Assembly: GCF_029714365.1 (NCBI RefSeq)
Contig: NZ_CP121660.1
Span: 1,116,001-1,180,000 of the forward strand
Direction of reading: 5' to 3'
DNA: 64,000 nt
Origin: Sinorhizobium terangae
GTDB taxonomy: Bacteria; Pseudomonadota; Alphaproteobacteria; Rhizobiales; Rhizobiaceae
A model generated the notes under the pieces. That model ran no database searches, was not told the origin of the DNA, and was given only the letters and a program-made list of their open reading frames with translations. Made by a program: the position numbers and the translations under genes. Positions 16,427 through 25,582 of this stretch are shown here, piece by piece. Each line of letters starts with the position of its first letter. Positions within the stretch are counted from its first letter, which is position 1.

Positions 16427-17397
16427 TTGGTTATTTTGGTACACAACAATGCTTTTCGAAAACTGGGGCTGAAGCATCCCCTCATTGTCGCACCGATGGC
16501 GGGCGGTCCTTCATCGCCTGAGCTTGTGGCAGCAGCGTCAGCCGTAGGCGCACTGGGGTCAGCCGGTGCGGCTTGTTCAAGTCCGGAGGAGATCGAAAAA
16601 TTCGCCGCTCAAGTTCGTCGGCGTACCGATCGGCCCTTCGCGCTCAACCTCTTCATTCCCCCCCGATCCCCCAGATTGATCCCGGCACGGTCGAGCGAGC
16701 ATTCGCAGCCACTGCCAAGTACCGCGCCGAAGTCGATCCGGCGCCCGCGGCCTTCTCGGGACCGTATGCGGAAGACTTCGATGCACAGTTCGAGGCGGTC
16801 CTCCGGGTCCGACCGGCTGTCTTCAACTGCGTCTTCGGACTGCCGTCGGCCCAGCATATGCGCGCCGCACGACGGGCTGGCATGCTCCTCATCGGCACTG
16901 CCACAGCGCCGGAGGAAGCGCAGCTCCTTGAAGAAAGTGGCGTCGACGCGATCACACTTCAGGGCTTCGAGGCCGGCGGTCACCGCGGCACTGGCGGTGC
17001 CGATGGGCACGGCGTTCCTGGCCAGCGCCGAAGCGGCGCCCTATTGGTCGAAGCTTCTGGAACCCACACGAAAGACACGGACGACACGGGTCTTTTGGGT
17101 CGCCTGGCACGCGGGATTGAGAACCGCTTCATGGACGAAATGAAGGCCGAGGCAATCATGCCCTTTCCCGCGCAGAACAAGTTCACGCGCGATATCAGGA
17201 GCGCATCGGCGGCCGGCGGTTCGGCGGATTTCCAGTCGTTATGGGCCGGCGCAGGACAAGGAGATCTATGGCAGGGCCCGGCATCCGAACTGATCGACCA
17301 ACTCTTCTCGAATGAAGGAACAGTCGGGACGAAGGCGCGCCAGTGGCTAGGCGAACTCGATGGTCAAAGGCAGGTCGTGATTCCGCCATCGACATAA
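16427..17397 (+). pseudogene. Decayed nitronate monooxygenase (2-nitropropane dioxygenase family)
   Basis: The start region (LGLKHPLIVAPMAGGPSSPELV) and FALNLFIPP lie in one frame. After a C-rich run near 16660 the homology moves to another frame (AAVFNCVFGL-like PAVFNCVFGLPS, TATAPEEA, GFEAGGHRGT). About 60 expected residues, including the usual AAGGI flavin-binding stretch, are missing. GTAFLASAEAAPYWSKLL then appears in the first frame before the match returns to the second (LLGRLARGIENRFM to the end). Several frameshifts plus an internal deletion mean it is not functional. The intact enzyme oxidises toxic alkyl nitronates with FMN. Confidence 0.85.
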
Positions 17398-18131
17398 AGC
17401 GTGTGTCCATTGACGAAGGATGATGCACGGCTGGCAAGAAAGACAGCCGCGCCGACGAGCTCATCAACCTCGCCCCAGCGCGCAGCCGGTGTCCGCTTTT
17501 CCAGCCACGAAGAAAACTCTTCGCTGTCGACAAGGGCCTGGTTCAACGGCGTCTTGAAATAGCCCGGTGCAATGGCGTTCACCTGCAGGCCGTGCTTTGC
17601 CCAGTCGGCGCACATGCCGCGCGTCAGGTTTTTCACTGCACCCTTGGTCGCGGTGTAGGGGGCGATCCCGGGACGCGCGAGCTCGCTTTGCACCGAGGCG
17701 ATGTTGATGATCTTGCCCTGCCTGCGCTTGATCATGTGCCGTGCGACCGCCTGGCCGGCGTGGAAAACGCTGGAGACATTCGCCCTCAGCAGTTGCTCCC
17801 AGCGCTCGGCCGGAAAGTCCTCGAGCGCCGTGCGGAACTGCATGCCGGCATTGTTGACCAGGATGTCGATCGGCCCGATATCCCGCTCGATCGCGTCGAT
17901 GCCGTGCCTGACCGCATCGTGGTCGGTGACGTCGAAATCGGAAACCGACACCTCATGTCCGGCATCCCGCAGCGATTTTGCTGCACTTTCCAGTTTCGAG
18001 CGGTCCCGGCCATTGAGAACGATCGAGGCACCATGCTCGGCGAGACCACGCGCCAGCGCGTAGCCGATGCCCTGCGACGAGCCGGTGACAAGGGCACGCC
18101 TGCCTGTGAGGTCAAAAAGTGGAAAAGCCAT
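17364..18131 (-). CDS. Gluconate 5-dehydrogenase-like SDR
   Basis: 255 aa from the ATG at 18131, chosen because AGGAG lies 8 bases upstream. It starts MAFPLFDLTGRRALVTGSS, the typical Ga5DH opening. It has TGSSQGIG, LNGRDRSK (suggesting NADP), NNAGMQFR, Ser in NIASVQS and Tyr-Lys in YTATK. The PG motif is AIAPGYFKTPLN. The family interconverts gluconate and 5-ketogluconate in the cytoplasm. Its end overlaps the nitronate monooxygenase remnant by 34 bases on the other strand. The HAD phosphatase gene ends 33 bp upstream on the same strand, so the two may form a sugar-acid operon. Confidence 0.83.
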   Translation of the reverse strand: MAFPLFDLTGRRALVTGSSQGIGYALARGLAEHGASIVLNGRDRSKLESAAKSLRDAGHEVSVSDFDVTDHDAVRHGIDAIERDIGPIDILVNNAGMQFRTALEDFPAERWEQLLRANVSSVFHAGQAVARHMIKRRQGKIINIASVQSELARPGIAPYTATKGAVKNLTRGMCADWAKHGLQVNAIAPGYFKTPLNQALVDSEEFSSWLEKRTPAARWGEVDELVGAAVFLASRASSFVNGHTLYVDGGITTCL

Positions 18132-18164
18132 TGCTGTGTTCTCCTGCGCCATGTCGCCCCCGCC

Positions 18165-18839
18165 TCAGCGATTAAGCCGATGCAGCGCCAGACGCCCGTC
18201 TTCGCCGAGGCGGGCTTCGACGTCGGTGTAGTGCGCGAGCGTGATATGAGGCGTGTCGGCGGCCGCGACATGTGCGCCGGTGATGACCGCGACCTCCGCC
18301 CCCGCTGCTCTTCCTGCAAGGATGCCGGCCGGCGCGTCCTCGAAGACGAGGCAGTCCTCCGCGCTGACGCCCAGCCTTCCGGCGGCAAGAAGGTAGCCTT
18401 GCGGGTCGGGTTTTCCGGCCGATACATCTTCACCGGTTACCATCAGCCGCGGCGTCGGTACCCCTGCAGCGGCAAGGCGGCGGACCGCGAGTTCCAGCGG
18501 CGCGGAAGTGACGATTGCCCATTTCTCCGGTGGCAGGGAGTTCAGAAATGCGACGGCGCCCGGAATTTCGACGATGCCCTCGACGTCCGCGATTTCCGCA
18601 GCGGCCAGTTCGCGGGCTTCATGTTCGGCGTCGACCGCGAGGCCCAGCGTGCGGATGACATCGGCCGCGCGCACGCCGTGTACGGACTTCATCAGAATTT
18701 CGCGATCGACCCCGTTGCGGACTGCCCAGGCCCCCCAGACCCTTTCGACGACGGCCATCGAGTTGAGCAACGTTCCATCCATATCGAATAAAAGGGCGGC
18801 AAAGCTTTTCGTGAAGAGCGATGAATTCAACTGATCCAA
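18165..18839 (-). CDS. HAD-family sugar-phosphate phosphatase
   Basis: 224 aa from a TTG at 18839, preceded by AAGGGG with good spacing; no ATG fits the conserved N-terminus. HAD motif I is LLFDMDGTLL (near residue 20), motif II is IVTSAP, and motif III/IV is GKPDPQGYLLAAGRLG followed by CLVFEDAPAGILAGRAAG. A helical cap lies between motifs I and II. The closest described group is sugar or polyol phosphatases (YfbT/Gpp-like). It lies just upstream of the Ga5DH-like gene. The substrate is not assignable from sequence. Confidence 0.82.
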   Translation of the reverse strand: MDQLNSSLFTKSFAALLFDMDGTLLNSMAVVERVWGAWAVRNGVDREILMKSVHGVRAADVIRTLGLAVDAEHEARELAAAEIADVEGIVEIPGAVAFLNSLPPEKWAIVTSAPLELAVRRLAAAGVPTPRLMVTGEDVSAGKPDPQGYLLAAGRLGVSAEDCLVFEDAPAGILAGRAAGAEVAVITGAHVAAADTPHITLAHYTDVEARLGEDGRLALHRLNR

Positions 18840-18945
18840 GCCAATCCCCTTGGTAATGGAAGCGAGCGACGAGCGCACGGGTATAATCTTGCGCACTGCA
18901 TGACAATCCCTCGCTTCCAGTGATGCCACTTGAAAGCGGGATGAT

Positions 18946-19608
18946 TTAGCCGTCCACGCTCTCGGCGACGAGAAAACCGACCGGGCCGCCCGGCTGGTCG
19001 TCGTCGAAGACGGCGCAGGAAAGCACGCCGCCGAATACGGCTCCGGAATCGACATTGGTCCTGTTGCCGACTGTCCTGGGATTGCTTCGGCTCGGCGTAT
19101 GGCCATGGCACAGATGCTTGCCCCAGTAATCGCCGGAATGATTCGACGGGGTTCTGATCCAAAGCAGGATGTCGTCGCCCTGCTGGTCCAGCGGAATATT
19201 CTCGTCGACCCCGGCGTGCACGAAGATGCGATACTGATCGACAATGATGGACGGCCTCTCGGCCATCCAGACAAGGTGGCTCAAGGGTATTGCTCCGCCA
19301 TAGGATGCCATGGTCTCGTCGCCGCCGTTCATGAGCCACGCGCTCATCTCGGCGTAGCCTCTTCGTGCGGCCAGCAGCATTTCTTCATGATTACCCTTGA
19401 GGGTCAGCCATTCCCAGCCGGGCTTCGTCGGCCCCGCCATTATCCGCTCGACCACACCACGACTCTCCGGCCCCCGGTCGATCAGATCGCCAAGGAATAT
19501 GATCCTGCCGCTCGGCACGGCGGATTCGATGCTTGCCAGTAGGGCTTCGAGCTGCGCCAGGCATCCGTGAATGTCACCGACTGCGAAGGTGAGACGTCGG
19601 GCATTCAT
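18946..19608 (-). CDS. Metallophosphoesterase (Ser/Thr phosphatase-like)
   Basis: 220 aa. The ATG at 19608 follows an AGGAG and leads at once into the first metal motif. Calcineurin-like motifs are complete: GDIHG (near residue 12), GDLIDRGPES, GNHEEM, FVHAG and GHTPS. The family includes diadenosine-tetraphosphatases and PrpA/PrpB-type protein phosphatases; this short form resembles the latter. It is separated from the HAD gene by 106 bp and probably has its own promoter. Confidence 0.83.
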   Translation of the reverse strand: MNARRLTFAVGDIHGCLAQLEALLASIESAVPSGRIIFLGDLIDRGPESRGVVERIMAGPTKPGWEWLTLKGNHEEMLLAARRGYAEMSAWLMNGGDETMASYGGAIPLSHLVWMAERPSIIVDQYRIFVHAGVDENIPLDQQGDDILLWIRTPSNHSGDYWGKHLCHGHTPSRSNPRTVGNRTNVDSGAVFGGVLSCAVFDDDQPGGPVGFLVAESVDG

Positions 19609-19730
19609 GCATTGGATCTCCTGCACTCGTTCAGGGTGGCGTTCTCCGCTTGATGAGAATCGACCGTCGACGCTGCATGTTTCCTTAAATCGTGGCCGAT
19701 TAAGGATAAAAACATGCAACGATTCAAAGT

Positions 19731-19775
19731 GCTACAGCGACCTTTGTGCGGCTGAAAGGACGCGCGGCACTGTAG
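19731..19775. repeat. Dispersed palindromic repeat, copy A
   Basis: Runs from GCTACAGCGACC to GGCACTGTAG and folds into a long imperfect hairpin with a CTACAG/CTGTAG foot. The core (CCTTTGTGCG, GAAAGGACGCGCGG) is shared with the copies at 20457-20500 and 45738-45777. It lies in the 307-bp gap upstream of the metallophosphoesterase, which holds nothing else recognised. Confidence 0.65.
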
Positions 19776-19915
19776 TGATGGGCGCTTCCGGATGCGGTGG
19801 CGCCGGAAGTCGGCACAAGCTCTAGCGCATATTCTTGCCCAGGAGAATCCAAATTCTGAAAAAATGCGCGGTAACTCAAAATGTTACGGCAGCCTTCTCA
19901 AGTCGCGTGAACCCT

Positions 19916-20299
<384 letters not shown>

Positions 20300-20456
20300 T
20301 CAAACTCCTTCCGCGCATGTGCCACGAAGGTCGCGATGAAGTCGATCAGGCGCCCAGCGGCCACTTACAAGAAACGCTCGGGTGGCGTCTTGTTTCGCGG
20401 AGTCTATCAGATTTGCAGGCCAGCCGACAGCTTTGCCGGCGACCGATGTCACCCTG

Positions 20457-20500
20457 CGACAGCGTCCTTTGCGCGTCTGACAAGACGCGTGGCGCTGTCG
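20457..20500. repeat. Dispersed palindromic repeat, copy B
   Basis: Reads CGACAGCGTCCTTTGCGCGTC then TGACAA then GACGCGTGGCGCTGTCG. The foot is CGACAG/CTGTCG, a compensated variant of the CTACAG/CTGTAG foot of the other copies. It lies just past the end of the phosphoethanolamine transferase gene and could help terminate it. Confidence 0.65.
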
Positions 20501-20504
20501 TGTG

Positions 20505-22211
20505 TCAGAGGAGGCCCGAGACCGGGTTAACAATCGATTGGCTGTCCACGGCGTGGTATCCGGGCGCCGCTTTACCGGCATCGGGTCGCGTGCACGAGGC
20601 GAACGCGTCGAGGGCGCGGTTGTAGACCTTGGTCTCAACGTCCATCATTCCAAGCACCGTATGGAACAGATTGTCGTGTGATCTCGGTTGATCGCTCTCC
20701 TTCGCCAGGCAGCCGGTATCGACCCCCATCACCGCTTGATACGATTTGGAGAACCATGCGATGAAGGGTATCCGGGTCTGCTCCTCCGGCGCGATGGCAT
20801 AGGGTGCGCCGTGCAGGTAGATGCCGTTCTCTCCGAGCGACTCGCCGTGATCCGACATGTAGATCATCGCGCCGGCAAGGCGATCCTGATGCTTCTCCAG
20901 AAGCTTCGCGACGCTTGCCAGGACGTGGTCGGTGTAGAGGATCGTGTTGTCATAGGCGTTGACGATCTCGGCCGTTGTGCAGCGCATCAGTTCAGGCGTG
21001 CGGCAATCGGGGGTGAACCGGCGGTACGCCTCGGGATAGCGCAGATAATAGGACGGTCCGTGGCTGCCGAGCTGGTGGAGGACGATGACGCTGTTTCGAG
21101 TGGTGGCGCCGAGCTTGCGGTCCAGTTCACCGAGGAAGATTTCATCGAGGCATTCGCCCTTGTGGCACAATGGGCTGTTCTTCTGCTTCGTCATGTTGGC
21201 GAAGCTGATGAGGTCGGCGATGCCTTTGCTGCCGGTGTTGTTGTCCCACCAGGTGACCGATACACCCGCGTGGGTGAGGACGTTGACAAGGTTTTCGGTC
21301 GAACGCGCCTTCCAGTCGCTGTAGTCGGCGCGCGGGTAGACCGAGAACATGCAGGGTAGCGACACTGCCGTCGCCGTGCCGCAGCTCGTCGTATTGGAGT
21401 AGTTGACGGCGCCAAGCGCCTTCAGTTCCGGATTGGTCTCGCGGCCGTAACCGTTTAGCCAAAAGTTCATCGCCCGGGCCGTCTCCCCGGCAACCACGAT
21501 GACGACCACGGGTTTTCCGGCTTGTGCAATACGGCCGCCCTGGTGTGCGTCGGTGCCGAGCGGTTGGACGACGAGATTGCGCTCACGATAGGTCGACAGG
21601 CCGTAGCGTGCCGCGGCGATAATCGGCCCGGTGGGGTTGAACCTTTTCATCAGGTCCGTGTGCTCCCGCAGCACATAGGCGTAGGTTGCGAAGTTGGAGT
21701 AGACCAGGCCGCCGGCGGCAAAGAGCGCGGCGGTCACAAAGAGAAAATTGACGACAAACTTTTGCAGAAAGCGACGATGGCGGACCTTGACCCACGCCAC
21801 GATGAGCGCGGGAACGAGACCATAGACCACCAGGTGCTGCGCAAGGCTGCCTGTCAGGAGATGGCTGGACTCGGCTGGCGTCGTAACCACGGCGCTGCCG
21901 ATCATGTCCCTGTCGACGATGACGCCGAATGCGTCGGCGAAATAAGAGGCGGAGGCCGATACCAGGATGAAGAATATCAATGCCGGCTTCATCAGGTATT
22001 TGACCGACATCGGGATCAGTATCGAAAACAGCGCAAGGTAGAGCGCCGCGCCGAAAAATAGCAGGCTCGTTTTCGAATCCCCGAAATAGCGGTCCGCATG
22101 GGTCCAGAAGGTATTGTTGGTCGCCAGAAGCAAATAAGCGGCGGCGATGGCACACAAGGCTACGCTGCCGATCTCAGGCCGGCGAATTCTTGAAAAGGTC
22201 AAAACACTCAT
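20505..22211 (-). CDS. eptA: Lipid A phosphoethanolamine transferase (EptA-like)
   Basis: 568 aa inner-membrane enzyme. Five hydrophobic segments lie in the first about 190 residues, then a periplasmic sulfatase-like domain. Catalytic features are present: the metal-binding Glu in VVAGETARA, the nucleophile Thr in NTTSCGTATAVSLPCMF (near residue 280), and YMSDHGESLGE. Enzymes of this type add phosphoethanolamine to lipid A or core sugars and raise resistance to cationic peptides. The start is uncertain: ATG at 22211 has no well-spaced ribosome site and a TTG lies two codons earlier. A hairpin lies 19 bp upstream. It is divergent from the PepSY-cytochrome operon. Confidence 0.87.
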   Translation of the reverse strand: MSVLTFSRIRRPEIGSVALCAIAAAYLLLATNNTFWTHADRYFGDSKTSLLFFGAALYLALFSILIPMSVKYLMKPALIFFILVSASASYFADAFGVIVDRDMIGSAVVTTPAESSHLLTGSLAQHLVVYGLVPALIVAWVKVRHRRFLQKFVVNFLFVTAALFAAGGLVYSNFATYAYVLREHTDLMKRFNPTGPIIAAARYGLSTYRERNLVVQPLGTDAHQGGRIAQAGKPVVVIVVAGETARAMNFWLNGYGRETNPELKALGAVNYSNTTSCGTATAVSLPCMFSVYPRADYSDWKARSTENLVNVLTHAGVSVTWWDNNTGSKGIADLISFANMTKQKNSPLCHKGECLDEIFLGELDRKLGATTRNSVIVLHQLGSHGPSYYLRYPEAYRRFTPDCRTPELMRCTTAEIVNAYDNTILYTDHVLASVAKLLEKHQDRLAGAMIYMSDHGESLGENGIYLHGAPYAIAPEEQTRIPFIAWFSKSYQAVMGVDTGCLAKESDQPRSHDNLFHTVLGMMDVETKVYNRALDAFASCTRPDAGKAAPGYHAVDSQSIVNPVSGLL

Positions 22212-22229
22212 CTCCAAAACGACGAACAG

Positions 22230-22253
22230 GCCGGTGCCGAAGCGCGCACCGGC
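22230..22253. promoter_or_regulatory. Hairpin in the leader of the eptA-like gene
   Basis: GCCGGTGC and GCACCGGC make a perfect 8-bp stem with an 8-nt loop. It ends 19 bp before the eptA-like ATG on the minus strand, close enough to affect ribosome access. Function is inferred from position only. Confidence 0.35.
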
Positions 22254-22465
22254 TGTCCTTTTTGGCGGCGTGCAGCCGAATCGCCGCCACGTCTAAAGTC
22301 CGTCGGCAGTACTGCGGATAAGCTGTCGAAGTCCTGTCGGGAGTTTGCGGAGCAAGGGTCGAGGAGGGCGGCGCCTGCATTTCGAGATGCGGACAGTTGC
22401 CAGACAGCAAGACAAGGGCACGGTCGGCACTGCCACTGCTTGAGCTGGTTTCTGATGGAGCTGTT

Positions 22466-22747
22466 ATGAGAACGATTCTTTTCTGTGCCCTCGCGGTCGC
22501 CGCCCTGCCCGCCTTCGCGCTTGCAGACGACGACAGCGTGTCCTGCACGACAAAACCGCAGTCCGCGTGGATGAAGCTTGAGGTCGCCGCCTCAAAGGTT
22601 GAGGAAGCCGGCTATTCGGATGTGCGCAACATCAAGGCGACCGGTTCCTGCTACGAGATATATGCCTTCACGGCAAAGCACGAGCGCGCCGAGGTTTACA
22701 TGAATCCCGTGACCGCCGAGATCGTCAAAGCGGAGGTGGAGGATTGA
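22466..22747 (+). CDS. Periplasmic PepSY-domain protein
   Basis: 93 aa with a signal peptide (MRTILFCALAVAALPAFALA) and a single small PepSY unit (KLEVAASKVEEAGYSDVRNI through VYMNPVTAEIVKAE). PepSY proteins act as inhibitors or signal-input modules outside the cytoplasm. A GGAG precedes the ATG. The TGA overlaps the TTG start of the cytochrome gene, so they are coupled. The downstream two-component genes suggest that it takes part in sensing or is a regulated output. Confidence 0.8.
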   Translation: MRTILFCALAVAALPAFALADDDSVSCTTKPQSAWMKLEVAASKVEEAGYSDVRNIKATGSCYEIYAFTAKHERAEVYMNPVTAEIVKAEVED

Positions 22748-23298
22748 CGTCGCCGGCCGAAAGTCGGGAGGCGGCCTCCGGCGTCCGCGAAGTTCTCGTC
22801 TGGGACCCGATCGTCCGGCTTTTTCACTGGGGCGTCGTTCTGTGCTGCGCCCTCGATCTCTTCCTGCTGGCGCCCGGAAAAGCGGCGCACCGTTACGTCG
22901 GCTATGCCGCACTGTTATTGCTCGCCGTCCGTTTCGTCTGGGGTTTCATCGGCACCAGATATGCGCGCTTCGCTGACTTTGTTCGCGCACCTCCAGTGGT
23001 TCTCCGCTATGCGCGCGCCGCTGCCACTGGCACAGCCGAAAGACACATTGGCCACAACCCTGCCGCCGGCTGGATGATGGTGTTGCTGATGGCATTGCTG
23101 GCGGTCGTCATTGTGTCCGGATGGCTGACGACGCTCGACGCATTCTGGGGCAACGAGACGCTCGAAGAGGCACATGAATTCGTCGCGAATTCCATCATGG
23201 TGCTTGCCGGTGTGCATGCCGCCGCGGCCATTTTCGAAAGTTGGCACCTCAAGGAAAACCTCATATGGTCGATGGTCACCGGTCGTAAGAAGGCTTGA
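22744..23298 (+). CDS. Cytochrome b561-family membrane protein
   Basis: 184 aa starting at a TTG that overlaps the previous stop codon (TTGA), with a strong GGAGG region upstream. It has four membrane segments. VWDPIVRLFHWGVVLCC carries the first His ligand, and others are in HRYVGYAA and HEFVANSIMVLAGVHAAA. The family holds two b-type haems and passes electrons at the inner membrane. Its pairing with a PepSY protein is frequent in proteobacteria, often under a QseBC/PmrAB-like two-component system, as found next here. Confidence 0.85.
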   Translation: MTSPAESREAASGVREVLVWDPIVRLFHWGVVLCCALDLFLLAPGKAAHRYVGYAALLLLAVRFVWGFIGTRYARFADFVRAPPVVLRYARAAATGTAERHIGHNPAAGWMMVLLMALLAVVIVSGWLTTLDAFWGNETLEEAHEFVANSIMVLAGVHAAAAIFESWHLKENLIWSMVTGRKKA

Positions 23299-23311
23299 TC
23301 CAGGAAACCAT

Positions 23312-23986
23312 ATGCGCCTCCTGCTCGTGGAAGACAGTCCCCGCCTCATCGAGCTCGTGGGAGAGACAATGCGTGACGCCGGCTGGCGACTTGATGCGGT
23401 ATCGACACTTCACGATGCCGAGGCGGCGATCGCCGCGCAGGAACACGATCTCGTGCTTCTCGACCTTGGGCTGCCTGACGGTGACGGTCTCGATCTCTTG
23501 AAGTGGATCCGGCGTGAGCATCCCGGACTTCCGGTCTTGATCATAACCGCCCGGGGATCGGTCGATGAACGCATCATGGGGCTCGATGCCGGCGCCGACG
23601 ACTATCTCGTCAAACCCTTCCATCACCGTGAATTGCTGTCGCGCTGCCGGGCCATGCTGAGGCGCAATCCGCATGCGATACAGCCGGTCCTGGAGGCCGG
23701 TGCGTTGCGTTACGATCCGGCCACGGCCGACCTTACCTGCGACGGCGCCGTCGTGCCGCTGCCTCCTCGCGAGCGCTCCCTGATGGAGATCCTGATGCGC
23801 GAGGTCGGGCGCGTCGTTCCGAAGCGCAGGCTCGAGACGGCGCTTTCGGAATACGGGCAGGAAATCAGTTCCAATGCACTGGAACTTGCCGTTTCCAGGG
23901 TGCGCAAACGACTGCAGCCCCTCGAAACCGGAGTGCAGATCGAGACCGTGCGTGGAATTGGCTACCTGCTCAGGACCGGCGCATGA
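23312..23986 (+). CDS. OmpR-family response regulator of the PepSY-cytochrome operon
   Basis: 224 aa from the ATG at 23312 (CAGGAAAC upstream). The receiver domain begins MRLLLVEDSPRL, has the phospho-acceptor Asp in LVLLDLGLPDG (near residue 51) and Lys in YLVKPF. The winged helix ends QIETVRGIGYLLRTG. It resembles the QseB/PmrA branch. Its stop overlaps the start of the histidine kinase (ATGA). It is likely to control its own operon and perhaps the divergent eptA-like gene. Confidence 0.9.
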   Translation: MRLLLVEDSPRLIELVGETMRDAGWRLDAVSTLHDAEAAIAAQEHDLVLLDLGLPDGDGLDLLKWIRREHPGLPVLIITARGSVDERIMGLDAGADDYLVKPFHHRELLSRCRAMLRRNPHAIQPVLEAGALRYDPATADLTCDGAVVPLPPRERSLMEILMREVGRVVPKRRLETALSEYGQEISSNALELAVSRVRKRLQPLETGVQIETVRGIGYLLRTGA

Positions 23987-25335
23987 AAAGAAGAAATCCG
24001 TCTCTGATCGGTATCGTCGCGCGCCGCATCATCGCTTTTTCCCTGCTCGCGATGGCGCTGCAGATCGGCGTGGTCTTCGCCGACTATTGGTTCGACGATG
24101 ACAAGCTCAGCGTGCTCATGCTGCAGCAGGAGACCGAGACCCTATCAAGAGGGATCGTGAACCGGGGCGGCGTGCTGACCTACAAGCCGGATCATGAACT
24201 GCGCGAGCGCTATCTGGAACGCCGCGGCCGCGATGGTGCGATCTATGTCCGGGTGCGCACAGCCTCCGGCTCGGTGCTCTTTTCCAATTGCACGACGGAG
24301 TGCGCGGCGCATTTCCTGCCGCTCAGCGTCAACGCACCGAATTTCTGGAAGCGGCTGATCGCGCCGGGCAAGCCCTTCAGTATCGCCGGGGGCCAGTCCT
24401 TCGAACGCGACGGCGTGCCGGTTCTTGTCGAGCTTGCGATTCTCAAGGACCCGAACGGCTTCATGTTCAGCGCCCTGCTTCATGAAATGTTCGATTCGAT
24501 GATCGTGCCGATGACCCTGATGTTCTGTCTCGTCATCGGCGCAACCATCTGGTCGATCCGCAGCGCGCTGCGCCCGGTGGCGGTGGCTGTCAAGGCGGCT
24601 GACGCGATCGACCCGCGCGACAGCGGCGCGCGTCTGCCGGCGACCCGCATGCCGCAGGAAATCGAGCGCCTTGTCAGCGCCGTCAACCGGCTGCTGGTCC
24701 GTGTCGCCGATCTGATCCAGTCGCAAAAGATATTTTCGTCCTCGATCGCCCACGAGATACGTACGCCCGTCTCGATCGCCAAGATGGAACTTAGCCGCAT
24801 CGCCGACCCGCGTGCGCGCAATGCCGAGCGCGATCTCGATGCGCTGACGCATATCCTCGAGCAACTGACGTCGCTCGCACGTGCCGATGCCGTCGACCCC
24901 TCCGCCTATCAGCGTGCAAATCTCTCCCTTATCGGAGCCGAGGTCACGGAGATGACGGCGCCACTCGTGTTCGATCAGGACAAGTCGATCGAATTCGTCG
25001 ACCACGGCACGACGCCGGTCACCGTTATTCCCGCGCTCGTTGAAAACATGCTGCGCAACCTGATCGAGAATGCGGTAAAGCATAATCCGCCGGGCACACG
25101 CATCGTGGTGACCTGCGGCCCCGGCCCTCAGGTCTCGGTCGAGGACAATGGCAACGGGCTGGTCGATTTGCCAGAGCATCGCGAGGATCTCGGCTACGTC
25201 AAGCGTTCGGGCCAGATCGGCCTCGGATTGAAGATCGTTCACCGGATCAGCGAGTTGCACAAGGCAAGGATTGCGATCGACACAGCGCCCGATCAAGGGA
25301 CGAAGGTCACGATCGATTTCGCCACCGCAGCTTAA
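23983..25335 (+). CDS. Sensor histidine kinase of the PepSY-cytochrome operon
   Basis: 450 aa. TM1 (about 12-32) is followed by a periplasmic region of about 135 residues, including VRTASGSVLFSNCTTECAAHFLP with two Cys, then TM2 (about 170-190). HisKA has its His in SSIAHEIRTPVS (near residue 258). The HATPase domain has NLIENAVKHNPPG, EDNGNGLVD and QIGLGLKIV. The QseC/PmrB-like order fits its regulator partner. The two periplasmic Cys residues could be a redox sensor, which is inference. Confidence 0.88.
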   Translation: MKRRNPSLIGIVARRIIAFSLLAMALQIGVVFADYWFDDDKLSVLMLQQETETLSRGIVNRGGVLTYKPDHELRERYLERRGRDGAIYVRVRTASGSVLFSNCTTECAAHFLPLSVNAPNFWKRLIAPGKPFSIAGGQSFERDGVPVLVELAILKDPNGFMFSALLHEMFDSMIVPMTLMFCLVIGATIWSIRSALRPVAVAVKAADAIDPRDSGARLPATRMPQEIERLVSAVNRLLVRVADLIQSQKIFSSSIAHEIRTPVSIAKMELSRIADPRARNAERDLDALTHILEQLTSLARADAVDPSAYQRANLSLIGAEVTEMTAPLVFDQDKSIEFVDHGTTPVTVIPALVENMLRNLIENAVKHNPPGTRIVVTCGPGPQVSVEDNGNGLVDLPEHREDLGYVKRSGQIGLGLKIVHRISELHKARIAIDTAPDQGTKVTIDFATAA

Positions 25336-25347
25336 GGTCCTTTTCCG

Positions 25348-25551
25348 CGAAATGGCGTTGCCCTCGGATCTTTCGTGGGCACGATGCATCGCATGCCGGT
25401 GGTCGACGCCGACAGCCGCGTGATCGGCATCGTGACGCACTCCGACCTTATCCGGAGCCTTGTTCCAGCGGCGGTTCGACAGCGCCGGGGAGTCGCGGAA
25501 CGCTGCCTGAGCCTCCGACCCGCTTTGTTCAAACCGAATTCATTCGATTGA
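25348..25551 (+). pseudogene. Remnant of a CBS-domain protein
   Basis: With no start codon or ribosome site, a frame here reads GTMHRMPVVDADSRVIGIVT then HSDLIRSL. This is the end of a CBS domain, as found at the C-terminus of HPP- or CBS-containing membrane proteins. About 55 residues of weak sequence follow to a TGA at 25549-25551. The rest of the gene is absent. It lies between the histidine kinase and the TetR operator and is probably a deletion scar. Confidence 0.6.
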
Positions 25552-25568
25552 CTTAATCAGTTGAATGA
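25540..25568. promoter_or_regulatory. Palindromic operator upstream of the TetR-family gene
   Basis: TCATTCGA and TTGAATGA are inverted around TTGACTTAATCAG, which itself contains TGA-N5-TCA. Eleven of 14 positions pair across the dyad. It ends 14 bp before the TetR ATG, the usual place for an autorepressor site. It overlaps the end of the CBS remnant. Confidence 0.6.
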
Positions 25569-25582
25569 GGTAATTTAAGCTT

